NCBI RefSeq assembly: GCF_021533215.1
Contig: NZ_JAJNKA010000001.1
Coordinates: 124,001-188,000, forward strand
Reading direction: 5' to 3'
Source of the DNA: Portibacter lacus
Lineage (GTDB): Bacteria; Bacteroidota; Bacteroidia; Chitinophagales; Saprospiraceae
DNA: 64,000 bases
Under the pieces are notes generated by a model, which worked only from the letters and a program-made list of their open reading frames with translations, was not told the DNA's origin and searched no databases. The translations under genes and the position numbers were made by a program. Below are positions 9,648 through 17,662 of the stretch, piece after piece; the stretch's first letter is position 1; each line of letters starts with the position of its first letter.

Positions 9648-10391
9648 ATGCGACACATCATATTTATTTTTAGTCTATTCCTTATTTTTTCCTGCAAAAG
9701 TACCTCGGACCTATCAAGCAAAGTTGATGGTAAGTCAGATACCGCTGATTCAGAATGGATATATTTATTTGACGGAACTTCTCTAGATGGATGGAGGAAT
9801 TATAATTCCCAGGAGCTTTCAGCTCAGTGGGTGATTAAAGATGGAGAATTGACATTTGATACTGAAAAAAGATTAGAAGCCGATAAAAGAGGAGGTGGAG
9901 ATCTAATTTATGGGAAAGAAGAATTTGATAATTTCGAACTCTATTTAGAATGGAAAATCCCTGAAGGAGGAAATAGTGGTGTCTTTTATCATTTAAAAGA
10001 AGGATATGGTGGTCCACCAGAAGTTAGCCCAGAGTATCAATTATTAGATGACTTAAAATGGGAAGAAATTAACAATGCTAAGCTTGCAGACTGGCAAAAA
10101 ACGGGTGCCGATTATGCCATGTACTCAGCAGATGAATCTATTAAAAAAGTAAAACCTGCAGGGGAGTGGAACACCACTAGAATAATATTCACGCCAGAAA
10201 AGGCAACTTATTTTTTAAATGGACAGAAAACGGTTGAATTTGTTCCTTGGTCAGAAGATTGGCAAGAAAGAAAAATGAAAGGGAAGTGGAAGAATGTCAA
10301 AGACTATGGAAAGTATAAAACTGGATATATCGGATTGCAAGATCACGATAGCCCGATATGGTTCAGAGAGATAAAGATTAAGAAGCTCTAA
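9648..10391 (+). CDS. DUF1080 (3-keto-disaccharide hydrolase-like) lipoprotein
   Basis: Predicted periplasmic or surface lipoprotein of the DUF1080 family, whose fold is a concanavalin-like jelly roll. Some members hydrolyse 3-keto-glycosides, so a role in sugar degradation is possible but not shown here. Residues 1-16 form a lipoprotein signal ending in the lipobox IFSC. The mature part contains the family signatures WIYLFDGTSLDGWRNY, FELYLEWKIPEGGNSGVFYH and, at the end, GYIGLQDHDSPIWFREIKI. Length (247 residues) is normal for the family. No sugar-oxidoreductase or SusCD partner lies beside it, so its substrate cannot be guessed. Confidence 0.9.
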   Translation: MRHIIFIFSLFLIFSCKSTSDLSSKVDGKSDTADSEWIYLFDGTSLDGWRNYNSQELSAQWVIKDGELTFDTEKRLEADKRGGGDLIYGKEEFDNFELYLEWKIPEGGNSGVFYHLKEGYGGPPEVSPEYQLLDDLKWEEINNAKLADWQKTGADYAMYSADESIKKVKPAGEWNTTRIIFTPEKATYFLNGQKTVEFVPWSEDWQERKMKGKWKNVKDYGKYKTGYIGLQDHDSPIWFREIKIKKL

Positions 10392-10464
10392 GCGAGCATT
10401 TAATCGTCTGAACTATTAAAAAAGAAGTAATCATTAAGTTTTCATGGAAAGATAAGATTAGCTG

Positions 10465-10480
10465 CATAGCAGAAGCTATG
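10465..10480. terminator. Weak hairpin between convergent genes
   Basis: CATAGC-AGAA-GCTATG, a 6-bp stem with a GNRA-like loop, lies in the 91-base gap between the convergent DUF1080 and barrel-protein genes. There is no T-tract on either side, so terminator function is uncertain. Confidence 0.3.
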
Positions 10481-10482
10481 GG

Positions 10483-11184
10483 CTAGTCATTCTGTGGCCC
10501 GTTATAAAAAACGATGCTGAAACCAAAGTGCAGATTCTCTTGAATGGCACCATTTTTCGTGCTTACACCTAAATTTTGAGCTAGGCTTCCTAAATTATAA
10601 TGTGACCAAGGAATAGAGATATATGGCTGAAGACTAATGGATAATCTATCAGATCCAGGAGCGACAAGAATCAGATATACCCGATTTCCTAATCGATCAT
10701 TGTTAAACACACGGACCGAAGATTCAAAATTTTCAATTGGGCTAGCTATATTCAATTTTTCCCAGTAAACATTGGCCCCAATTCCGAAGTATTTGTTGTA
10801 GCTTTCTAGTCCTAATGCAAATTTATTTGCCGTGTAATCAAGTTCTTTTGAAACAAGAACTTCATTTACATCAATTCCATTAGCGAATTTCTTTGCGGAG
10901 GATCTTTCCCAAGTGAAATCCATTCCCACGTATTCACCTCGCAATCGCAAACCAAGCTGAAGGCCGTTGAAAAAATGCAAATCTTTAAAGGGATCTGCTA
11001 AAGTAGGATTAGCAGTATTGTAACTCGATAAAATTTCATTATTACCTGAATAGGCACTATAATCAAGATTGTACCCGATTTTCAAATTAAGTTGTCCATA
11101 GGCTGGACTTAAATTAATGCAAAATATCATTGCAAAAATCATCTTAATCAGATGATTATATATTATACTTTTCTTAGGTGCCAA
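10483..11184 (-). CDS. Secreted protein, probable outer-membrane barrel, unknown function
   Basis: A 233-residue protein with an N-terminal signal (MIFAMIFCINLSPAYG, cleavage before QLNLK). The rest alternates hydrophobic and polar residues as in beta-barrel strands (NLKIGYNLDYSAYS, LRLRGEYVGMDFTW, FGIGANVYWEKL, LSISLQPYISIPW) and ends in a strand-like LHFGFSIVFYNG. No family was recognised. The longest frame begins with TTG at 11184; an ATG at 11142 gives a shorter signal lacking the two early lysines, so the exact start is uncertain. A TACCTTTG element lies upstream at 11232-11239. Confidence 0.65.
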   Translation of the reverse strand: MAPKKSIIYNHLIKMIFAMIFCINLSPAYGQLNLKIGYNLDYSAYSGNNEILSSYNTANPTLADPFKDLHFFNGLQLGLRLRGEYVGMDFTWERSSAKKFANGIDVNEVLVSKELDYTANKFALGLESYNKYFGIGANVYWEKLNIASPIENFESSVRVFNNDRLGNRVYLILVAPGSDRLSISLQPYISIPWSHYNLGSLAQNLGVSTKNGAIQENLHFGFSIVFYNGPQND

Positions 11185-11231
11185 ACAGTTACTTATTTTT
11201 GTATACGACTAATAGTCAATTAGTTCTAGTT

Positions 11232-11239
11232 CAAAGGTA
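11232..11239 (-). promoter_or_regulatory. Candidate -7 element for the barrel protein gene
   Basis: TACCTTTG on the minus strand matches the Bacteroidota TAnnTTTG box, about 48 bases before the TTG start of the downstream gene. No TTG at the standard upstream distance was found, so this is only half a promoter. Confidence 0.35.
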
Positions 11240-11330
11240 GTTATTTTTTACAAGAATTGCAGAACTTTAACTTGAATGCAAATCTTAAGACATTAACATT
11301 CATATGTCAGTTTTATCTATGTTTATTAGC

Positions 11331-11357
11331 TTGATACCTAATCAAATTATATTTTTG
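11331..11357 (+). promoter_or_regulatory. Bacteroidota-type promoter of the TMTC-like/dprA operon
   Basis: TTG at 11331-11333 and TATTTTTG (TAnnTTTG) at 11350-11357, separated by 16 bases, close to the usual spacing. The ATG of the TMTC-like gene follows 15 bases after the box, implying a very short leader. Confidence 0.55.
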
Positions 11358-11372
11358 TCTAAAATATCCTAG

Positions 11373-13277
11373 ATGGCTAAGAAGAAGAAAAAGGTTGCGA
11401 AAGCGGTACAAGCACCTAAGAAAGTAGTGAAAAATGCTAGTCCAGCATTTGAGCAAACACTTTTTGTAGAAGGTTTTTGGAAAAGAAATGCGATTGGAGC
11501 GGCAATCATATTTTTACTAGGAATGGGTCTTTACCTAAGAACATTGAATTATGAATATGTGCTAGATGACCAGATCGTAATCACTAAAAATGTATATACC
11601 GAAAAGGGGTTTGATGGCATATGGGAAATTTTAACGACGGAAAGTTTTCAAGGTTATTTCCAGTCTCAGAAAGATCTTGTGGTAGGTTCACGATATAGGC
11701 CTTTGTCCATTGTTTCATTTGCAATAGAAAGAGGTATTCTAGGTGAAAATAATAGGCAGGTAAGTCACTTTATTAATGCTTTGTTGTATGGATTATGTGG
11801 GTTACTATTGTTCCGTGTTCTTTCACTTATTTTCGTTCAAAAGTCAACGGCAAAATGGTACTTAGGCTTAGGATTCGGTGCAGCATTACTATGGACTTTG
11901 CATCCACTTCACACAGAAGCTGTTGCCAATATAAAAGGTAGAGATGAAATCATGGCCTTGATCGGTTCATTGGCAACATTGTATTATGCACTCAAGTATA
12001 TGGAAAAGGGTGGGATCGTAAATCTCATCTTAGCATGTGTTAGTTTTTTCTTAGGATTGCTAGCAAAGGAAACAACGATAACTTTTCTGGGAGTCATTCC
12101 GATGAGTATTTATTTCTTTCAGAATGGAAGCATCAAGAAAATCCTTAAGATATTTCTACCACTATTGGCGGTTTTCGCATTATATATTATTCTACGGATT
12201 CAAGTGATTGGTTATTTAGTCAGTGATACCGTGGTGACCGATATCATGAATAACCCCTTTGTGAATATGACGGTGGCTCAGAAATATGCAACGATATTTT
12301 ACACATTGATTATCTATCTTAAGCTATCGATCGTTCCGCATCCACTTACTCATGATTATTATCCGTTCCACATTCCTACGATGGAATGGACCGATTTCCT
12401 ACCTATTTTATCGTTGGTGATGTATCTAGCAATGGGAGTTTTTGCACTGTGGGGAATTAAAAAAAGAAGTATTCCAGCCTTTGCAATTCTATTCTACATT
12501 ATGACGCTTTCTATCGTGTCTAATTTGTTTTTTCCGATAGGAACATTTATGAATGAGCGGTTCATATTTATGGCAAGTATCGGAATGTGCATTTTGATTG
12601 CATGGGTTTTGCTGGATTTTCTACCTAGTTTATCAGAGAAAATAAAACCACTGTACGGAATCGTTGCCATCGGAATTATTTCATTAGCCTATGGATATAA
12701 AACGTTTACTAGGATACCAGCATGGAAAAGTCCGCTTTCATTAAATGCTTCGGCTATTAAAGTTTCTAAGAATAGTGCAAGAGCAAATTGTTTCACGGGT
12801 ACAGCATATTTTAATGAATATAAAGCACTTCCGCAGGGAGAAGCTAAGAAAAGAGCACTAGAGTTAGCTGGACATTATGTAAGAAGGTCTAAAGAACTCT
12901 ATCCAGAGTATCATAATGCGAATCTAATGTTATCTGGCGTTTTAACAGAAGAGTATGCTTATGACAGAGATCTAGATAAGTTATTAGCAGGATTTACAGA
13001 AATTATAAAAACGAATCCTAGGATTACCTTTATGCAAGAGTATTATGATTATTTGAAAGGAAGAGCAAATACACAAAAAATGCTTGACTTTTATTATAAC
13101 ACAGGAAAGACCATTCTCATTGATCAGCAATATAAATTTAATGATGGATTGAACCAGTTACAGTTTGGGTTAAATATAGATCCAAGTAATGCTAGAATAC
13201 TTAGAGCAATGGCAGAAACCTATGAAAAGCTTGGTAATTCTAATAAGGCTCAAGAATATTATAACCTTATCAGGTAA
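11373..13277 (+). CDS. Multi-pass membrane protein with C-terminal TPRs, TMTC/GT39-like
   Basis: A 634-residue integral membrane protein. A lysine-rich cytoplasmic N-terminus (about 40 residues) is followed by roughly ten hydrophobic segments up to about residue 450, then a soluble TPR-like tail with NPRITFMQEYYDYLKG and a final repeat, NARILRAMAETYEKLGNSNKAQEYY. The luminal loop after the first helix (YVLDDQIVITKN) and the HPLHTEAVANIKGRDE segment resemble the TMTC/DUF1736 group of lipid-phosphate-sugar-dependent O-mannosyltransferases. Glycosyl transfer to proteins is therefore the best inference, but acceptor and donor are unknown. The stop overlaps the dprA start by one base (TAATG), indicating translational coupling. 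Confidence 0.8.
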   Translation: MAKKKKKVAKAVQAPKKVVKNASPAFEQTLFVEGFWKRNAIGAAIIFLLGMGLYLRTLNYEYVLDDQIVITKNVYTEKGFDGIWEILTTESFQGYFQSQKDLVVGSRYRPLSIVSFAIERGILGENNRQVSHFINALLYGLCGLLLFRVLSLIFVQKSTAKWYLGLGFGAALLWTLHPLHTEAVANIKGRDEIMALIGSLATLYYALKYMEKGGIVNLILACVSFFLGLLAKETTITFLGVIPMSIYFFQNGSIKKILKIFLPLLAVFALYIILRIQVIGYLVSDTVVTDIMNNPFVNMTVAQKYATIFYTLIIYLKLSIVPHPLTHDYYPFHIPTMEWTDFLPILSLVMYLAMGVFALWGIKKRSIPAFAILFYIMTLSIVSNLFFPIGTFMNERFIFMASIGMCILIAWVLLDFLPSLSEKIKPLYGIVAIGIISLAYGYKTFTRIPAWKSPLSLNASAIKVSKNSARANCFTGTAYFNEYKALPQGEAKKRALELAGHYVRRSKELYPEYHNANLMLSGVLTEEYAYDRDLDKLLAGFTEIIKTNPRITFMQEYYDYLKGRANTQKMLDFYYNTGKTILIDQQYKFNDGLNQLQFGLNIDPSNARILRAMAETYEKLGNSNKAQEYYNLIR

Positions 13278-14377
13278 TGGCAAAGGCAGAAACGGATGTA
13301 TATCGGGTCGCCTTGTCTATGGTGAAAAATGTGGGAAGTGTTCGCGCGAAGCAACTCATTAATCAGTTAGGAAGTGCTGAAGCGGTTTTCGATGCTGCAG
13401 ATTCAGAGCTGAAGCAAGTTACTGGTATATCTAAAGGAATCATAGAGACAATCAGATCTGTAGACACCATAGAAAGTGCTAAGAAGGAATTAGATTTTAT
13501 TCGGAAGAATAATATTCAATTACTTTACTTCCTTGATGATGATTATCCAGATCGATTAAAACATTATGATGATGCACCTATATGTCTTTACTACAAGGGA
13601 AGTGTTTCATTAAATGCTGAAAAACATGTCAGTATTGTTGGTACGCGGAGTCCTACAGAAAAAGGAAAGTGGATATGTGAGAAATTGGTTGAAGATCTTG
13701 GATCCACCGATGCGACGATTATAAGTGGCTTGGCTTATGGAATTGATATTGCTGCCCATAAGTCTGCTTTGAAATCTAAACTTCCGACGATAGGAGTTGT
13801 CGCACATGGACTAGATACGATTTATCCAAGTGCACATAAGTCCGTGGCAAGAGAAATGGTTGCGCAAGGTGGAATTCTGACAGAATTTGTGCGAAGTATC
13901 AAACCTGACAGAGATAGATTTCCAGCCAGAAATAGAATCATAGCAATGCTTTCTGATGCATTAATCGTAGTGGAATCTAAAGAGAGTGGAGGTTCGATGA
14001 TTACGGCTAATTTTGGAAATGACTATAGTAAGGATGTATTTGCGATTCCTGGCAGAATCGATGACCCATTTTCTAAAGGGTGTAATAAATTAATTAAAGA
14101 TCATAAGGCCTACTTATTAGAATCTGCTGATGAATTAATAAGAATGATGCGCTGGGAACCTAAAACCAAGAAGGAAGTACAACGCTCACTTTTTCTAGAT
14201 CTAACAAGGGAAGAGCAAAAAGTACTTGAAACAATTAAGATCGGAATAGATGGCATAGATGGCCTCTGTCATTCGATAGCATTATCCAAATCTGAAATGG
14301 CAGCACTTTTGCTAGACATGGAATTAAAAGGACTAATAAAATCGCTTCCTGGAAGTAGATTTATGGCACTTAATTAG
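13277..14377 (+). CDS. dprA: DNA processing protein DprA
   Basis: Cytoplasmic protein that binds incoming single-stranded DNA and loads RecA during natural transformation. The 366-residue protein has an N-terminal helix-hairpin-helix region (VKNVGSVRAKQLINQLGS), a Rossmann-like core with the family signatures SIVGTRSPTEKG, ISGLAYGIDIAAHKSAL and GGILTEF, a GGSMITANFGNDYSKDVFAIPG block, and a C-terminal winged-helix segment (DGIDGLCHSIALSKSEM). The start ATG shares its A with the stop of the upstream TMTC-like gene. No other competence gene is nearby, so transformation ability is not proven. Confidence 0.96.
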   Translation: MAKAETDVYRVALSMVKNVGSVRAKQLINQLGSAEAVFDAADSELKQVTGISKGIIETIRSVDTIESAKKELDFIRKNNIQLLYFLDDDYPDRLKHYDDAPICLYYKGSVSLNAEKHVSIVGTRSPTEKGKWICEKLVEDLGSTDATIISGLAYGIDIAAHKSALKSKLPTIGVVAHGLDTIYPSAHKSVAREMVAQGGILTEFVRSIKPDRDRFPARNRIIAMLSDALIVVESKESGGSMITANFGNDYSKDVFAIPGRIDDPFSKGCNKLIKDHKAYLLESADELIRMMRWEPKTKKEVQRSLFLDLTREEQKVLETIKIGIDGIDGLCHSIALSKSEMAALLLDMELKGLIKSLPGSRFMALN

Positions 14378-14504
14378 CACAAAAGTTGTTTTTATTATAG
14401 GAAAGTTAAATAAGCGTAAGGAATTGTTAACATTGTCGAAAATACTTGCACTAAAGTAATAACGTTCATAATATTAGAGAATCAAACCAAAATCAAATAA
14501 AATA

Positions 14505-15251
14505 ATGAAAAAAATCACATTGATCATGATTGGTTGCCTTATGGGAATCATCAGTATGGAAGCACAGCAATCAGCAGTTAAATTAGGCCTAGGTGGCTTG
14601 TTCGTCACTGCGCCGAATCTTAGATTTGAACAAGCCGTAGGAGATAGAATGTCTTTTCAAATAACTGGAAGTTATAAATTTCCAACCACTATTTCTTCAG
14701 ATATAGTAGAAGATGCATTTTCATTTACCGATCCTAAGATTTCTGGTTTCGCAATAATTCCGGAATTTAGATTTTATTTTGGAAAGGCAAAAGCAGGTAC
14801 AATTGAAGGTTTTTATTTAGCACCATATTTAAAATATCATAAGTATGGAACTAAAACGGTTACAAGTTTTAACTATATAAATCCACAGAATGAAGTTGTT
14901 CCATTGAGTCCTGAGTTAAGTCTGGATCTTGCAACCATCGGTGGTGGATTACAGATTGGTTACCACTGGATCTTTGGAGAGCATTTCTCTTTGGATTGGC
15001 ACTTCCTAGGATTAGGTGGAGATGCACACAGAATTAAATTGAAATACGATTTCGAAAAAGACGGATTAGATCTTAAAGATGTTGCAAGATATATCAGAGA
15101 TGAGTACAATACTGAAAATCCTGATAATCAACTAGAGATCAGTGATGCCGATATTGATGATTTACCGATTAATGGAAATCAAATTAAAGCAAGTTTGCCG
15201 TTCGCATTTATTGGATTCAGAGCAGGGCTTTCTATAGGTTACGCATTTTAA
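14505..15251 (+). CDS. Outer-membrane beta-barrel protein, unknown function
   Basis: A 248-residue secreted protein. Residues 1-20 are a clear signal peptide (MKKITLIMIGCLMGIISMEA, cleavage before QQSAV). The mature part is strand-rich with aromatic girdle residues (MSFQITGSYKF, AIIPEFRFYFG, GFYLAPYLKYHKYG, TIGGGLQIGYHWIFG) and finishes in GFRAGLSIGYAF, whose terminal phenylalanine is the usual barrel-assembly signal. It resembles the DUF3575/OMP_b-brl type of small barrels common in Bacteroidota. Its function is unknown, and its neighbours do not suggest one. Confidence 0.75.
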   Translation: MKKITLIMIGCLMGIISMEAQQSAVKLGLGGLFVTAPNLRFEQAVGDRMSFQITGSYKFPTTISSDIVEDAFSFTDPKISGFAIIPEFRFYFGKAKAGTIEGFYLAPYLKYHKYGTKTVTSFNYINPQNEVVPLSPELSLDLATIGGGLQIGYHWIFGEHFSLDWHFLGLGGDAHRIKLKYDFEKDGLDLKDVARYIRDEYNTENPDNQLEISDADIDDLPINGNQIKASLPFAFIGFRAGLSIGYAF

Positions 15252-15321
15252 TTTTACAATAAAATTTCATTGGTTTCATCGGATATATTCCTAACTATCC
15301 TATTTTAGCAGGAAATAAACG

Positions 15322-16449
15322 ATGTTACCAATGAAATACTTTATAGCACTTCTAATACTTACCATAAGTTGTACAAGCACTAGTAATCTGCAAAGCGATA
15401 AAATAGTGAAAAAGCCTAAGAATATTATTCTCCTAATCGGCGATGGTATGGGACTTGGGCAGATTTCAGCAGGATTATATTCTAACAACAAATTTCTCAA
15501 TATCGAACGCTTTCCTGTTGTTGGATTACACAAAAATTATTCTTATGACAACCTCGTAACAGACTCTGCTGCTGGTGCTACCGCTTTTTCTTGCGGCGTA
15601 AAATCATATAATGGAGCTATAGGAGTAGATCATGATACAATTCCAGTAAAAACTATTCTGGAAGATGCATCTGATCAAGGTTTCAGAACGGGCTTAGTGG
15701 CTTCATGTTCAATAGTACATGCAACACCAGGATCATTCGGAGCACATAACCGCAAAAGAGCAAATAAAGAGGAAATTGCTGCAGACATGGTTGACTGTGG
15801 AGCAGATTTAATAATAGGAGGTGGAAAAAGTTATTTCGATAGAAGAACAATTGATGATCGTAATCTATATACAGAGTTAAGAGCATTAGGATACCAAGTA
15901 AGTGACTACTTCGAACAGGATTTTCAAGATCTGGATGTATCGAAAATGGGTGATAAGTGGGCATATTTCACAGCGGATAAAGAACCATTAAGCAAAGAAG
16001 CTGGTAGAGATTATCTAATTCCGGCAAGTGAAGTTGCGATAGATTACATGTCTAAAACTTCGAAAGGAAATGGATTTTTTCTAATGATAGAAGGATCTCA
16101 AATCGATTGGGCAGGACATGCTAATAACTTTCCTTATTTGATTTCAGAGATGTTAGAATATGATCAAGTAATCAAACGAGCTTTAGATTTTGCTGAGAAA
16201 GATGGAAATACATTAGTCATCTTGACCGCAGATCATGAAACAGGAGGACTAGCAATCGGGAATGGTTCTACACATGATGAGATTATTCCTGCATGGACAA
16301 GTGATTACCATACGGGAACAATGATTCCTGTGTTTGCATATGGTCCAGGTTCTGAAAGTTTCGCTGGAATATATGAAAATACTGCCATTTATGATAAAAT
16401 GATGGCGGCACTTCAACTTAAAAAAGACTTTGGAAAAGAAAACAAGTAA
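15322..16449 (+). CDS. Alkaline phosphatase, lipoprotein type
   Basis: Secreted metal-dependent phosphomonoesterase of the PhoA superfamily. A short lipoprotein signal ends in LTISC (cysteine 17). Catalytic features are visible: the metal site LIGDGMGLGQ at about 38-47, the phosphorylated serine in VTDSAAGATAFS (Ser82), and the late metal ligands LTADHETGGLAIG. AGGAAA at 15310-15315 sits six bases before the ATG at 15322, favouring that start over the ATG at 15331. The length (375 residues) is slightly short, without crown insertions. It overlaps the downstream MFS gene by 20 bases. A role in phosphate scavenging is likely; no Pho box was identified. Confidence 0.93.
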   Translation: MLPMKYFIALLILTISCTSTSNLQSDKIVKKPKNIILLIGDGMGLGQISAGLYSNNKFLNIERFPVVGLHKNYSYDNLVTDSAAGATAFSCGVKSYNGAIGVDHDTIPVKTILEDASDQGFRTGLVASCSIVHATPGSFGAHNRKRANKEEIAADMVDCGADLIIGGGKSYFDRRTIDDRNLYTELRALGYQVSDYFEQDFQDLDVSKMGDKWAYFTADKEPLSKEAGRDYLIPASEVAIDYMSKTSKGNGFFLMIEGSQIDWAGHANNFPYLISEMLEYDQVIKRALDFAEKDGNTLVILTADHETGGLAIGNGSTHDEIIPAWTSDYHTGTMIPVFAYGPGSESFAGIYENTAIYDKMMAALQLKKDFGKENK

Positions 16450-17662
16450 TCTACTATTACTTACCATATTTATAACGGTATTTATTGATTTACTAGGAGT
16501 AGGGATTATCATCCCTGTTCTTCCTTCCGTTTTCTACGCTGATGGTGCTGCTTTCGGAATTGGAACTTCAGAATCGTCTGTTGCGCTATACTATGGCTTA
16601 TTATTGGCTTGTTATCCTGGAATGCAGCTCTTGGGAGCACCTATTCTGGGGACACTGTCAGATAAGTATGGTAGGAAGCCGATTTTGACGATAGCCTTAA
16701 TTGGTACTTTGATAGGTTATTCTTTGTTTGCTTACGCAATCGTTATTAAGAGTCTTCCACTCTTATTTTTCGCCAGGTTACTACCTGGGTTTACTGGTGG
16801 TAATATATCTATTGTCATGTCTGCCATTTCAGATATCAGTACTGATGATGCAAGGACTAGAAATTTTGGTTTAGTCGGATTAGCCTTTGCGGTTGGTTTT
16901 ATTCTAGGACCTACGATAGGAGGAGTGATGGCGGATAATACGGTAGTATCTTGGTTTAATCATTCCGTTCCGTTTATATTTACTGCCGGATTAACATTGG
17001 TAAATATCATATTAGTTCAGTTTATTTTCAAGGAAACACTTAAGGTCAAAAAGCAAGGAAAAGTCAATGTGCTGGCTGGAGTCTTTAATATTGTGAAATC
17101 ATTCAAGATTCCGAATTTAAGAGGAATCTTCTCTGTAGTCCTTTTGTTTTCGATCGGATTTACCTTTTATACACAGTATTTCTCTGTCTACTTGATAGAA
17201 GAATTCGGCTGGTCGGAAAAGGAAATCGGATTTTTGTATGGTTGGGTTGGGATTTGGCTAGCCATTACGCAAGGGTTGATCGTTCGGAAATTATCTTTCA
17301 AGTACAAGCCGAAATTTCTATTGTTTAGGTCGATGCCTATTGTAGCTTTAGGAGTCTGCCTTCTGTTATTACCTACAGTAGGGTGGGTCTTTTATTTGAT
17401 TAATCCGATCATTGCTATAGGTATAGGTATAACGTCTCCTAACTTAACAACTGTAGTCTCGGAGCAAGCAGGGCCTGAACAGCAAGGTGAAATACTTGGA
17501 ATTAACCAATCGATGCAAAGTCTAGGAAATCTAATTCCAGCTATTATTGGAGGTATACTTGCATCCATGGGAACAATATTCCCACTGATAGCTAGTGGTT
17601 TATTTGTAATTATTGCTTGGCTAGTCTACATGAAGTTATTCAGCGCAGATCGGAAAGCTTAG
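16430..17662 (+). CDS. MFS drug/proton antiporter, TetA-like
   Basis: Inner-membrane major facilitator of about 12 helices and 410 residues. The helix 1 segment FITVFIDLLGVGIIIPVLP and the loop 2-3 signature GTLSDKYGRKPIL are typical of the DHA1/TetA drug exporters; helix 5 has GLAFAVGFILGPTIGG. The substrate cannot be read from sequence. The frame opens with TTG at 16430 inside the alkaline phosphatase gene (20-base overlap) and no ATG occurs before residue 64, so TTG is the likely start. The TAG stop overlaps the convergent BatD stop (17659-17662). Confidence 0.9.
   Translation: MEKKTSNLLLLTIFITVFIDLLGVGIIIPVLPSVFYADGAAFGIGTSESSVALYYGLLLACYPGMQLLGAPILGTLSDKYGRKPILTIALIGTLIGYSLFAYAIVIKSLPLLFFARLLPGFTGGNISIVMSAISDISTDDARTRNFGLVGLAFAVGFILGPTIGGVMADNTVVSWFNHSVPFIFTAGLTLVNIILVQFIFKETLKVKKQGKVNVLAGVFNIVKSFKIPNLRGIFSVVLLFSIGFTFYTQYFSVYLIEEFGWSEKEIGFLYGWVGIWLAITQGLIVRKLSFKYKPKFLLFRSMPIVALGVCLLLLPTVGWVFYLINPIIAIGIGITSPNLTTVVSEQAGPEQQGEILGINQSMQSLGNLIPAIIGGILASMGTIFPLIASGLFVIIAWLVYMKLFSADRKA

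Noticed and set aside
9583-9786. 67-codon plus-strand frame overlapping the DUF1080 gene start
   Set aside because: It is out of frame with the well-supported lipoprotein and has no coherent protein features; it reflects low stop density in AT-rich sequence.
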